A DNA stretch of 17,038 nucleotides from JBFGFG01 sp041627475 (GCA_041627475.1 JBFKQZ010000038.1:1-17038); one strand, 5' to 3'; positions 1 to 6,684 are shown, counted from the first letter of the stretch. The notes: generated from the sequence alone by a model not told the origin. Made by a program: numbers and translations.

Positions 1-1418
1 CCAACGACTGGAACGGTGGCCAGGAGTTCTTCGTCGTGACCGACCCCCGGGGGGTCTTCACCTACGACCTGACGAACCCGGAGGCCCCCGAGCTGCTCGA
101 CTTCGCGCCCGTGAACCAGGGCCAGTCCGGCACCGGTGCGGCGCTCGGTCAGGAGGACCCGTCCACCGACGGACGGCTCGTGCTGCTCGACGGCGTCGGC
201 ACCGACGGTCGCCGTGGGATGCACATCCTCGACATCACTGACCCGACCAACATCACGGTGGCCGGCGTCTACAGCGGCACCGACCACACCTGGACGTGCG
301 TGACGGACGTCGCGACCGGCAACGGCTGCGCCTACGCGTACGGCCGGAGCGACAACATCATCGACATCCGCGACCCCGCCAAGCCGGTGAAGGTCGAGAA
401 GGGCTGGAAGACCGCGACCGGCGAGTCGGGCTACGCGCACGACCTCACCGAGATCCGCCCCGGCCTGGTCATGCACGCCGGCCACCAGCCGGTCCTGATG
501 GACACGACGGATCCCGCCAACCCCGTCAAGCTCGTGCACGTCACGACGCTCGACCACGACTCGCCCTATGACGACAAGTACGAGCCGGGTGCGGGTGACC
601 CCTTCGGGAAGCGCGAGTTCACCACGTTCGGCTACCACTCGGTCGAGTGGGCCCAGGAGGGCCGCGACGCCTTCCTGCTGATGGGGACCGAGCTCGCATC
701 ACAGGACGCGACCGGCTCGGGCTCGATCACCGCGGGCGACGACTGCGACGGCGAGGACCAGGCGGTCATCGAGACCTGGGACGCCCGACCGGTCCTCGAC
801 GCATTCGCGGAGATGGAGGCGCTCAAGGCCAGCGGGATGTCGCACGCCGACGCGCGCACACAGGTGTTCGGCAAGGGCGACACGGTGAAGTTCGTCCGAC
901 TCGACTCCTACGCAGCGAGCGGGCTCGGCACCGCCGTCACCGGCCAGGCCGTCACGAACGTCCTGTACTGCGCCCACTGGATGGAGTTCGAGCGCGACTT
1001 CGCCGACGGCGGTCGTGTCGTCGCGGGCTACTACAACCGTGGCGCCCGCTTCATGGAGGTCGCGCCCGTCGGCGCCGTCGACGACGACGGCAACCTGATC
1101 GAGGGGAAGATGACCGAGATCGGCTGGTTCACCGGCGCCGACGCCTACACGGGCAGTGCCCAGTGGATCACCGACGAGGTCGTCTACGTCATGGACTACG
1201 TCCGCGGCATGGACATCATCAAGATCACCGACGAGCCGGCCACCAGCACCTACGAGTCGACGGGCTCGGTGTCCGACGGCGCGATGACCATGGCGGAGCT
1301 CGAGGCGATCGGCATCTCGGCGGCTCCTGCCGGGGACGACGCCCCGTCCGGCATGCTCACGATCGCCGGTGTCGCACTCGCGGCCGCAGCGGTCCTCCGC
1401 CGCCGCGCGGCCGCCTGA
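1..1418 (+). CDS. LVIVD-repeat surface protein, 3' part, with C-terminal membrane anchor
   Basis: The reading frame is open from base 3, so the gene starts upstream of the window; the GTG at 36 lies inside it. About 471 residues are visible. At least four repeats of the type 'hydrophobic-D-hydrophobic-T/R-D/N-P-x-x-P' can be seen, for example VFTYDLTNPEAPELL, GMHILDITDPTNITV, NIIDIRDPAKPVKV and PVLMDTTDPANPVKL. These are LVIVD repeats, predicted to form a beta-propeller in exported proteins of unknown function. The C-terminus has a short acidic/Gly linker, an Ala/Val/Leu-rich helix (GMLTIAGVALAAAAVL) and then RRRAAA. This tripartite pattern resembles a C-terminal anchor or sorting signal and suggests cell-surface retention. 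The signal peptide, if any, is outside the window. The family call is fairly safe; the function is unknown. Confidence 0.8.
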   Translation, partial: NDWNGGQEFFVVTDPRGVFTYDLTNPEAPELLDFAPVNQGQSGTGAALGQEDPSTDGRLVLLDGVGTDGRRGMHILDITDPTNITVAGVYSGTDHTWTCVTDVATGNGCAYAYGRSDNIIDIRDPAKPVKVEKGWKTATGESGYAHDLTEIRPGLVMHAGHQPVLMDTTDPANPVKLVHVTTLDHDSPYDDKYEPGAGDPFGKREFTTFGYHSVEWAQEGRDAFLLMGTELASQDATGSGSITAGDDCDGEDQAVIETWDARPVLDAFAEMEALKASGMSHADARTQVFGKGDTVKFVRLDSYAASGLGTAVTGQAVTNVLYCAHWMEFERDFADGGRVVAGYYNRGARFMEVAPVGAVDDDGNLIEGKMTEIGWFTGADAYTGSAQWITDEVVYVMDYVRGMDIIKITDEPATSTYESTGSVSDGAMTMAELEAIGISAAPAGDDAPSGMLTIAGVALAAAAVLRRRAAA

Positions 1419-1436
1419 CACGACGCCACACCGTCC

Positions 1437-1461
1437 GGGCCCCGGCCACGCGCCGGGGCCC
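1437..1461 (+). terminator. GC-rich hairpin after the LVIVD gene, probable terminator
   Basis: A perfect 9-bp stem (gggccccgg at 1437-1445, ccggggccc at 1453-1461) with a 7-nt loop starts 19 nt after the stop codon. No T-tract follows, as is common for intrinsic terminators in high-GC actinobacteria. Confidence 0.6.
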
Positions 1462-1505
1462 GATGCGTTCCCGGTCGTTCTCGGAATCGGTGATAACGTC
1501 CTGCT

Positions 1506-1519
1506 GCCGCTCGAGCGGC
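1506..1519. repeat. 14-bp perfect palindrome in the leader of the Fur-family gene
   Basis: The sequence gccgctcgagcggc is its own reverse complement and lies 26 nt before the regulator's start codon. It could be an mRNA hairpin or an operator for a dimeric protein. It does not resemble a Zur or Fur box, which are AT-rich. No role can be assigned. Confidence 0.35.
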
Positions 1520-1545
1520 GGCACACAGCGTGGGAGCACCAGCCG

Positions 1546-1983
1546 ATGGACTCAGGACTGCACGACGACGTGGCCACGCGGCTGCGTCGCGGTCGGCAGC
1601 GCTACACGCCGGCACGGCGCTCGCTGGTCGAGCTGCTCCACCGCCTGCACCGCCCGCACTCGATCGCCGAGCTCCTCGACGCCGACCCCGAGATGTCGCA
1701 GAGCTCGCTCTACCGCAACCTCAACGTCCTGGAGGCGCACGACGTGGTGCGCCGCCTGTCGGGCACCGACGACGTGGCCCGGTTCGAGCTCGCCGAGGAC
1801 GTCACCGGCGACCACCACCACCACCTCGTGTGCACCAGCTGCGGGACGATCGAGGACATCGAGGTCGACCATGAGGTCGAGGCCGCCATGCACGACGCGG
1901 TCGACCACGCCGCCGAGGCCCGCGGCTTCCGCACAGAGGTGCACCGTCTCGAGCTGCTCGGTACCTGCGCGACCTGCAGCTGA
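1546..1983 (+). CDS. zur: Fur-family metalloregulator, probable zinc uptake regulator Zur
   Basis: This 145-residue protein has normal Fur-family length. An N-terminal winged helix covers about residues 10-80, with recognition-helix region SQSSLYRNLNVLEAH (51-65). A dimerisation and metal-binding half follows: the His cluster at 90-93 (DHHHHLVC) and two CxxC pairs, C96/C99 and C141/C144, which hold structural zinc in this family. The ATG at 1546 is chosen because GGGAG at 1532-1536 lies 9 nt upstream and the protein then begins as family members do; the frame remains open further upstream. The zinc call rests mainly on context: it converges on znuB-znuA, and a Zur-box-like site lies between znuA and znuC. 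Fur or another member of the family cannot be excluded from sequence alone. Confidence 0.85.
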   Translation: MDSGLHDDVATRLRRGRQRYTPARRSLVELLHRLHRPHSIAELLDADPEMSQSSLYRNLNVLEAHDVVRRLSGTDDVARFELAEDVTGDHHHHLVCTSCGTIEDIEVDHEVEAAMHDAVDHAAEARGFRTEVHRLELLGTCATCS

Positions 1984-2013
1984 CGCTTCACGCCGGATGC
2001 GGCGTGAGACGTC
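1982..2013 (+). terminator. Hairpin overlapping the zur stop codon (copy 1 of a repeated element)
   Basis: The arms gacgcttcacgcc (1982-1994) and ggcgtgagacgtc (2001-2013) pair at 11 of 13 positions around the 6-nt loop ggatgc. The hairpin begins inside the TGA stop of zur. A second copy with the same core and loop lies at 2051-2086 by the znuB end, so the pair probably forms a bidirectional terminator between convergent genes. Confidence 0.6.
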
Positions 2014-2050
2014 GAAGCCGAGCGACTGCGGGACGGGGCCGGATCGCCAG

Positions 2051-2086
2051 CTGACACTTCACGCAGGATGCGGCGTGAACTGTCAG
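2051..2086 (-). terminator. Hairpin overlapping the znuB stop codon (copy 2 of a repeated element)
   Basis: The arms ctgacacttcacgc (2051-2064) and gcgtgaactgtcag (2073-2086) pair at 13 of 14 positions. The arm at 2073-2086 contains the znuB stop (TCA at 2083-2085). The core cttcacgc-n-ggatgcggcgtga is shared with the hairpin at 1982-2013 in the same orientation. Confidence 0.6.
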
Positions 2087-2934
2087 GCGGCGGTGGCGGT
2101 GGCCGGGCGCAGGGCGCGGACGGCGTCGCGACCGATCGCGACAAGGAAGAACTGCGCCACGGCCACGAGCGCGATCGTCGCCGAACCGGCCAGGTCGAGG
2201 TGGAAGCTGAGCACGAGCCCGACGTAGACCGCGGTGACCCCGAGGAGTGCGGCGAGCCCCATCATCGCGGGCACGCGCCGTGCGAGCTGCGCAGCGGCGG
2301 CCGGCGGGGCGACGATCAGTGCGAAGACGAGCAGCGTCCCGACGGTGCGGAAGCTCGCCACGATCACCAGGGCCAGCAGCGCCAGCTGGGCGAAGTGCGC
2401 CAGCCGCGGCCGCATCCCCAGCAGCGCGGCCTGGTCCTCGCTGAACGAGACGGCGAGGAACGGCCGGTAGAGCACGATGCTCACCGCGACGGTGGCCGCG
2501 GCGCCGATCGCCGCCGCGACGACATCGGCCCGGGTCACGCCGACAGCGTCCCCGAACAGGATCGCGGTCAGGTCGCCGGCGTAGGCCCCGCGTGCCGAGA
2601 TCAGCACGATGCCGAGCGCCAGCATCCCGACGAACAGCAGCCCGATGCTGGCGTCGTCCCCGAGGGTCGACCGGCGTGAGGCGTAGGCGATCAGGCCGAT
2701 CATGACCAGCGCCGACACGGCGCCACCGATGAACAGGTCGATCCCGAGCAGGAACGCGAGCGAGATCCCGGGGAGCGCACCGTGCGCCACCGCGTCGCCG
2801 AGGAACGTCAGGCCGCGGACGACGACCCACGTCCCGATGACGGCCGAGGACACCGCGACCAGAGCACCGGCGAGCAGCGCCCGGCGGAGGAACCCGCACG
2901 CCGCACACGTGAAGGGGTCGAGCAGGAGCTCCAT
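2083..2934 (-). CDS. znuB: Zinc ABC transporter permease, ABC-3 family
   Basis: This 283-residue, highly hydrophobic protein has about eight membrane helices. It matches the ABC-3 (ZnuB/MntB-type) permease family, which forms the membrane channel of manganese/zinc/iron importers. Recognisable family stretches are the early VVVRGLTFLGDAVAHGALPG, then SRRSTLGDDASIGLLFVGM, SEDQAALLGMRPR (the likely coupling loop to the ATPase) and RTVGTLLVFALIVAPPAAA. The length is normal. It follows znuA with a 24-nt gap and no promoter, so the two should be co-transcribed. The ATG at 2934 gives the usual N-terminus; its ribosome binding site is weak. Metal specificity (Zn versus Mn) is inferred from the His-rich binding protein next to it and the Fur-family regulator downstream. 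Confidence 0.9.
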   Translation of the reverse strand: MELLLDPFTCAACGFLRRALLAGALVAVSSAVIGTWVVVRGLTFLGDAVAHGALPGISLAFLLGIDLFIGGAVSALVMIGLIAYASRRSTLGDDASIGLLFVGMLALGIVLISARGAYAGDLTAILFGDAVGVTRADVVAAAIGAAATVAVSIVLYRPFLAVSFSEDQAALLGMRPRLAHFAQLALLALVIVASFRTVGTLLVFALIVAPPAAAAQLARRVPAMMGLAALLGVTAVYVGLVLSFHLDLAGSATIALVAVAQFFLVAIGRDAVRALRPATATAA

Positions 2935-2958
2935 CGCAGGTCCGTCGTGGTGGGGGTG

Positions 2959-4050
2959 TCAGCCGAGCGCGTCGACGATGCGCTCGACGTCGACACGAAG
3001 CATGCCCTCGATCGAGTCCGCGCCGCTGCCGGGCTCCCCCAGCGAGTCCGTGTAGAGCTCCACGACCCGGACGCCCTCGACCTCGCTGGCCAGGGCCTGC
3101 GCCAGCCGGTCGCTGCTCGTGGTCTCGGCGAAGACGGCCGGGACCCCGGTGTCGCGCAGGAGCTGGACGAGCTCGGTGAAGGCACCCGCGGTCACGTCGA
3201 CGTCGGCCGACGTGCCGGGCAGGACCGTGGCGATGACGTCGAGGTCGTAGCGGGCCGCGAGGTAGCCGAGCGCCTCGTGGTTGGTGACCAGCTGGCGCCG
3301 GTCCGCCGGGATCGTGGCGACGAGCTCGGCGAGTTCCGCGTCGAGCGCGGTGAGCCGCTCGGTCAGGGCGTCGGCCGCGGCCTGCACGGCTTCGGCGTCC
3401 GCCGGCGCGACCTCGGCGTGGACCGCGGCGACCTCCTGGCCGAGCTGCGCGGCACGCAGCGGATCCAGCCAGACGTGCGGGTCGAGGCCGCCCTCGTGGG
3501 CGTGCCCCTCGTCGCCGTCCTTCTCGCCCGCATGCTCGTCCTCGTCGGCGTGCTCGCCTTCGTCGGCGTGCTCGTCGTCGTGGTCGTGGTCGTCCTCGCC
3601 GGCGTGGTCCTCGTGGTCACCGTGCAGGTCCGACAGCCGGTCGTCGTAGGGCAGCGGGTCCACGAGCTCGCCCAGCTCGACGACGCGGACGCCGTCCTCC
3701 TCGGCAGCGGCGAGCGCATCGTCGAGCGCCTCCTCGAGGCCGAGCCCGATCGCATAGACGACATCGGCCTCCCGGAGCGCGAGCGCGTCGGCCGCCGAGG
3801 GGGCGTACCCGTGCGGGTCGGCGCCCGGGGGCAGCAGCACCTCGATGTCGGTCGCGGCGGCCGGCGCGAGCACCTGTCCGACGATGTCACCGAGGATCGA
3901 GGTCGTGACGACGACCTGGACGCGAGTCTCCTCGGGGGGCGTGGTGGTGGCACCGTCGCCGCCGTCGGTGCTGCCAGCACCCTCGGTGGCGGCACAGGCG
4001 GAGACGACGAGCAGCAGCGCGACGGTGGCGAGGGAGGTGACACGGGACAT
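2959..4050 (-). CDS. znuA: Zinc ABC transporter substrate-binding lipoprotein
   Basis: This 363-residue cluster A-I (ZnuA/TroA-like) solute-binding protein captures Zn2+ outside the membrane. It begins with a lipoprotein signal peptide whose lipobox is VSAC, with Cys19 to be lipidated. Expected metal ligands are visible: H80 in DPHGYAPS, H192 in DPHVWLDP, H258 in TNHEALGY, and an acidic ligand that is probably D335 in LYTDSLGE. Between the first two sites lies a His/Asp/Glu-rich loop (about residues 143-185, with HEDHAGEDDHDHDDEH and similar). This loop is typical of zinc-specific ZnuA and argues against manganese. It is first in the minus-strand unit with znuB. A strong promoter lies at 4084-4112 with a Zur-like box in its spacer. 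Confidence 0.92.
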   Translation of the reverse strand: MSRVTSLATVALLLVVSACAATEGAGSTDGGDGATTTPPEETRVQVVVTTSILGDIVGQVLAPAAATDIEVLLPPGADPHGYAPSAADALALREADVVYAIGLGLEEALDDALAAAEEDGVRVVELGELVDPLPYDDRLSDLHGDHEDHAGEDDHDHDDEHADEGEHADEDEHAGEKDGDEGHAHEGGLDPHVWLDPLRAAQLGQEVAAVHAEVAPADAEAVQAAADALTERLTALDAELAELVATIPADRRQLVTNHEALGYLAARYDLDVIATVLPGTSADVDVTAGAFTELVQLLRDTGVPAVFAETTSSDRLAQALASEVEGVRVVELYTDSLGEPGSGADSIEGMLRVDVERIVDALG

Positions 4051-4083
4051 GGCGGGGAGGGCTCCGGTTCGAGCAGGGGCACG

Positions 4084-4112
4084 ATACTATTAGGAATGGT
4101 TCTCACAATCAA
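4084..4112 (-). promoter_or_regulatory. Sigma-70-type promoter of znuA-znuB
   Basis: On the minus strand the sequence reads TTGATT (4112-4107), a 17-nt spacer, then TAGTAT (4089-4084). Each hexamer matches four or more positions of TTGACA and TATAAT, and the spacing is ideal. The predicted start of transcription, near 4077, leaves a leader of about 27 nt before the znuA ATG. The patch is AT-rich in a very GC-rich window, which supports a regulatory role. Confidence 0.7.
4091..4105. promoter_or_regulatory. Zur-box-like operator between znuA and znuC
   Basis: The 15-mer TAGGAATGGTTCTCA matches 10 of 15 positions of the actinobacterial Zur consensus TGAAAATGATTTTCA (recalled, not computed) and keeps inverted GAA/TTC half-sites. 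It lies entirely within the 17-nt spacer of the znuA promoter. Bound Zur would therefore block polymerase, the expected repression under zinc-replete conditions. It could also control divergent znuC, which starts 16 nt downstream. Confidence 0.55.
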
Positions 4113-4120
4113 CCCGAACG

Positions 4121-4960
4121 ATGGTGGCCACCCACACCGCTGGGCTCGTGCACACTGACGCCGACAGGAGACGCGCCATCAGCTCCCAGCCCCACGCGGA
4201 CCACGACCACGCCCCCGTGGTCACGGCCCGTGCGCTCGTGCTCGGCCACGACGGCACCACCGCCGTCGACCGGGCCGACCTGGACCTGCCCGCCGGCGGG
4301 CTGACCGCGATCATCGGACCCAACGGCTCCGGCAAGTCGACGCTCCTGCGCGCCCTGTCCGGCCTCCACGCCCCGACGTCAGGACAGTTGCTGGTGTGCG
4401 GCGCGCCCCCCGGCCGCCACGAGGTCGCCCACGTCCTGCAGACCCAGCACGTGAACCACGCCCTGCCCGTCACCGTGGCCGAGGTGGTCCGCATGGGCCG
4501 CTACCGCCGGCGCGGACCCTTCCGTCGCCTCACCGACGACGACCGTCGAGCCACTGCGCAGGCGATGGACCGGATGGAGGTCACCGACCTCGCCGACCGC
4601 CACCTCGACGAGCTGTCCGGCGGGCAGCGGCAGCGCGTCTACCTCGCCCAGGGCCTCGCACAGGAGGCCGACCTGCTCCTGCTGGACGAGCCCGTCACGG
4701 GCCTCGACCTCACGAGCCTCGATCGCATCGCCGAGGTCCTCCGCGAGGAGACCGCGGCCGGCCGCACCGTCATCATCACCACCCACGAGCTGCACACCGC
4801 CCAGGCCGCCGACCACGTCGTCCTCCTCGCCGGCCGCGTCGTCGCCAGCGGCACCCCCGACGAGGTGCTCACCCCCGACCACCTCGCCGAGGCCTACGGC
4901 GGCCACCTCCACGAACTGCCCGGCGGCGAGCTCATGCTCGACGAGCCCCACCAGCACTGA
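4121..4960 (+). CDS. znuC: Zinc ABC transporter ATP-binding protein
   Basis: The protein is an ABC ATPase that energises the ZnuB channel from the cytoplasmic side. From the ATG at 4121 it has 279 residues. It contains Walker A GPNGSGKST (66-74), the Q-loop near Q107, signature LSGGQR (165-170), Walker B LLLLDEP (185-191) and switch His222 (TTHELH). The N-terminus holds a short HADHDH cluster (about 25-30). The start is uncertain. The ATG at 4121 has no convincing ribosome binding site and the first 30 or so residues look unlike a family N-terminus. GTG at 4148 is an alternative. AGGAG at 4166-4170 sits 7 nt before an in-frame ATC at 4178. The gene is divergent from znuA-znuB, so the three transporter genes form two transcripts meeting at the operator. 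Confidence 0.9.
   Translation: MVATHTAGLVHTDADRRRAISSQPHADHDHAPVVTARALVLGHDGTTAVDRADLDLPAGGLTAIIGPNGSGKSTLLRALSGLHAPTSGQLLVCGAPPGRHEVAHVLQTQHVNHALPVTVAEVVRMGRYRRRGPFRRLTDDDRRATAQAMDRMEVTDLADRHLDELSGGQRQRVYLAQGLAQEADLLLLDEPVTGLDLTSLDRIAEVLREETAAGRTVIITTHELHTAQAADHVVLLAGRVVASGTPDEVLTPDHLAEAYGGHLHELPGGELMLDEPHQH
4166..4180 (+). promoter_or_regulatory. Strong ribosome binding site placed before an in-frame ATC codon of znuC
   Basis: AGGAG at 4166-4170 is followed by 7 nt and then ATC (4178-4180), codon 20 counted from the ATG at 4121. It is the best Shine-Dalgarno near the znuC start. Either initiation uses the rare AUC codon, or the site is coincidental and the upstream ATG or GTG is used. Confidence 0.35.
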
Positions 4961-4971
4961 ACGAACCGATG

Positions 4972-5140
4972 TGGGGGGCTTCGCCCCCCACGCCCCCCTT
5001 GGGCTGGCTGGCGCCGCCTGCGGTGGCCGGGGAAGAACCCTCATCGGTTTGCCGCAGTGCCAGTCCGTTGAGGGTTCCGCACCGCGTGCCGCAGGCGCCG
5101 CCAGGCCGCCTGGGGGGTCGCAGGGGGGCGGAGCCCCCCT
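4972..5140. repeat. 169-bp imperfect palindrome with terminal hairpins, between znuC and ald
   Basis: The whole segment folds back on itself around base 5056. The outer arms are each hairpins: gtggggggc/gccccccac (4971-4991, loop ttc) and aggggggc/gcccccct (5122-5140, loop gga). Further in, tggcgccgcctgcgg on the left matches the reverse complement of the segment near 5088-5103, and AACCCTCA (5036-5043) pairs exactly with TGAGGGTT (5069-5076). All these pairs share the same centre. It lies between convergent genes, 10 nt past the znuC stop and 79 nt past the ald stop, so it can end transcription from both sides. Its end-to-end symmetry suggests a dispersed palindromic (MITE-like or REP-like) element. 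It contains no credible gene; 5141-5219 shows nothing else. Confidence 0.75.
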
Positions 5141-5219
5141 GAACAATCCAGCGCGATGACCACCCAGCACACCGCAGGCGGCGCACCGCCGGCAGCGCAC
5201 CGCGACCCGTGCCCCCGGT

Positions 5220-6350
5220 CTACTTGATCGGGGCCTTGGCCAGGGCCTCCATCGGGTCGACGAAGTCGTGGCCCTGGTCGCGGGCGACGTGGGGCTCGGT
5301 GACCATGCCGGCGTGGATGTTGAGACCGTTCGCAAGGTGCAGGTCGTCGCGCAGCGCCTGCTCGGTGCCCTTCTCGGCGAGGTCGATCACGAACGGGAGG
5401 GTGGCGTTGACCAGCGCGTGGGACGAGGTGATCGGGACGCCACCGGGCATGTTGGCGACGCAGTAGTGGACGACGTCGTGCACCACGTACGTGGGGTCCT
5501 GGTGCGTCGTCGGCTTCGAGGTCGCGAAGCAGCCGCCCTGGTCGATGGCGACGTCGACGAGCACCGAGCCCTGCTTCATGTCGCGGACCATGTCCTCGGT
5601 CACCAGGTGCGGCGCCTTCGCGCCCGGCACCAGGACGGCGCCGATCACGAGGTCCGCGGCCAGCACCCGCTCCTTGAGCATGTAGCTGGTGGAGTAGATC
5701 GTCTCGAGCGACGCACCGAAGCGGTGCGACAGCCGGTCGAGCACGGCGAGGTCACGGTCGAGGACCGTGACGTCGGCACCGAGGCCGATGGCCATCTCGA
5801 TGGCGTTGACGCCGACGACGCCACCACCGATCACGACGACCTTGGCGGAGCCGACACCGGGGACGCCACCCATGAGGATCCCGGCACCACCCTGCGGCGC
5901 CTCGAGCGCGTGGGCGCCGGCCTGGATGGAGAGGCGTCCGGCGACCTGGGACATCGGGGCGAGCAGCGGCAGCCGGCCGTTGCGGTCGGTGACCGTCTCG
6001 TAGGCGATCGCCGTGACGCCGGACTCGAGCAGCTCGTCGGTCTGCGGCTTGTCCGGGGCGAGGTGCAGGTAGGTGAACAGCGTCTGGCCCTTGCGCAGCA
6101 TCGCCCGTTCGGACGCCTGCGGCTCCTTGACCTTGACGATCATCTCCGCACCGTCGAAGACGTCCTCGGCGGTGTCGACGATCTTCGCCCCCACGGCCGC
6201 GTAGCCGTCGTCGTCGACCCGGATGCCGGCCCCCGCCCCCGACTGCACGAGCACCTCGTGCCCGAGCCGGACGAGCTCCTCGACCGCGCTCTCGGTGAGC
6301 GCGACGCGCTTCTCCTGGGGCTTGATCTCGGTCGGCAGGCCGATGCGCAT
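5220..6350 (-). CDS. ald: Alanine dehydrogenase
   Basis: The enzyme interconverts L-alanine and pyruvate plus ammonia using NAD(H), in the cytoplasm. The 376-residue length is typical (about 371). All key residues are in place: R15 (EKRVALT), K75 (VKVKEP) and H96 (YLHLA) in the substrate site, and D270 (VDVAIDQGGC). The NAD-binding Rossmann motif VVVIGGGVVG is at 171-180, with D198 at the end of the second strand (VTVLDRD) for the adenosine ribose. The ATG at 6350 is preceded by GGGAG about 9 nt upstream and matches the family start MRIGLPTE. It appears monocistronic, divergent from the small membrane protein gene at 6477. A possible -10 element, TAGAGT, lies at 6391-6386 without a clear -35. 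Confidence 0.96.
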   Translation of the reverse strand: MRIGLPTEIKPQEKRVALTESAVEELVRLGHEVLVQSGAGAGIRVDDDGYAAVGAKIVDTAEDVFDGAEMIVKVKEPQASERAMLRKGQTLFTYLHLAPDKPQTDELLESGVTAIAYETVTDRNGRLPLLAPMSQVAGRLSIQAGAHALEAPQGGAGILMGGVPGVGSAKVVVIGGGVVGVNAIEMAIGLGADVTVLDRDLAVLDRLSHRFGASLETIYSTSYMLKERVLAADLVIGAVLVPGAKAPHLVTEDMVRDMKQGSVLVDVAIDQGGCFATSKPTTHQDPTYVVHDVVHYCVANMPGGVPITSSHALVNATLPFVIDLAEKGTEQALRDDLHLANGLNIHAGMVTEPHVARDQGHDFVDPMEALAKAPIK

Positions 6351-6476
6351 CGCTGGGCTCCCTCGTCAGCTGGCACGCGGTCGCAACTCTACGTGCCGCG
6401 GTCGGGGAGCACGGCGTGTGTGCGCTCGGAGGACGGGGCACCTCCTCCCCGAGCGTCCCTCAGGCAAGGAGCCAAC

Positions 6477-6632
6477 TTGATCACGCTCGGACTGATCCTG
6501 CTCATCCTCGGCATGCTGGTCGACGTCGGGATCCTCTACACCATCGGGATGATCCTGCTGGTCGTCGGGGTCATCCTCTTCGTCGCCGGTCGCCTCGGCC
6601 ACGCCATCGGTGGCCGGACGCACTACTACTGA
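6477..6632 (+). CDS. Small two-helix membrane protein, DUF6131-like
   Basis: This 51-residue protein starts with TTG at 6477, chosen because AAGGAG at 6466-6471 is 5 nt upstream; the same frame is open much further back but that part is antisense to ald. It has two hydrophobic helices, ITLGLILLILGMLVDVGIL (about 2-20) and GMILLVVGVILFVAGRL (24-40), joined by YTI. It ends with the polar tail GHAIGGRTHYY. The pattern, including the central I-L-Y-T-I-G and a basic tail ending in H-aromatic-aromatic, matches the small actinobacterial family I know as DUF6131, which has no assigned function. It stands alone, with its own terminator at 6639-6667. Confidence 0.82.
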   Translation: MITLGLILLILGMLVDVGILYTIGMILLVVGVILFVAGRLGHAIGGRTHYY

Positions 6633-6638
6633 TCGCAC

Positions 6639-6667
6639 GCCGGACCCCGACGCTTTCGGGGTCCGGC
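6639..6667 (+). terminator. Intrinsic-type terminator after the small membrane protein gene
   Basis: A perfect 12-bp stem (gccggaccccga at 6639-6650, tcggggtccggc at 6656-6667) with the 5-nt loop cgctt begins 7 nt after the stop codon. No T-tract follows. Confidence 0.75.
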
Positions 6668-6678
6668 CGCGCCCCGCG

Positions 6679-6684
6679 TAGCCT
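6679..6684 (+). promoter_or_regulatory. Possible -10 element of the cysD operon
   Basis: TAGCCT fits the actinobacterial -10 pattern TAnnnT and lies 32 nt before the cysD start, just after the preceding terminator. No clear -35 is visible. If used, transcription would start near 6691 and exclude one arm of the hairpin at 6680-6710. Confidence 0.35.

Noticed and set aside
1469..1496. Possible zur promoter with GATAAC as -10
   Set aside because: Only four of six -10 positions match and there is no -35 at the right distance. A Zur box was looked for here and not found.
647..2227. A 526-codon Arg-rich open frame on the plus strand
   Set aside because: It runs out of frame across the LVIVD gene, a terminator and zur. 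It is a typical GC-rich shadow frame.
3480..3620. Short repetitive gtc/gtg/ctc stretch that looks like a microsatellite
   Set aside because: It is the coding sequence of the His/Asp/Glu-rich metal loop of ZnuA, a normal feature of zinc-binding proteins of this family.
2782..4158. A 458-codon open frame on the plus strand
   Set aside because: It is antisense to znuB and znuA, which have clear families. Its low-complexity V/G/R runs come from the His/Asp codons of the znuA loop and the codon bias of a high-GC genome.
4971..5159. A 62-codon open frame (starts MGGFAPHAPLG) and a 22-codon frame at 5156 in the znuC-ald gap
   Set aside because: The first is a translation of the palindrome, the second has no family resemblance and overlaps the ald stop. 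Neither has a ribosome binding site.
6425..6453. Imperfect hairpin before the small membrane protein gene
   Set aside because: The stem is only 5 bp with an asymmetric interior, so it is not distinguishable from chance in GC-rich DNA.
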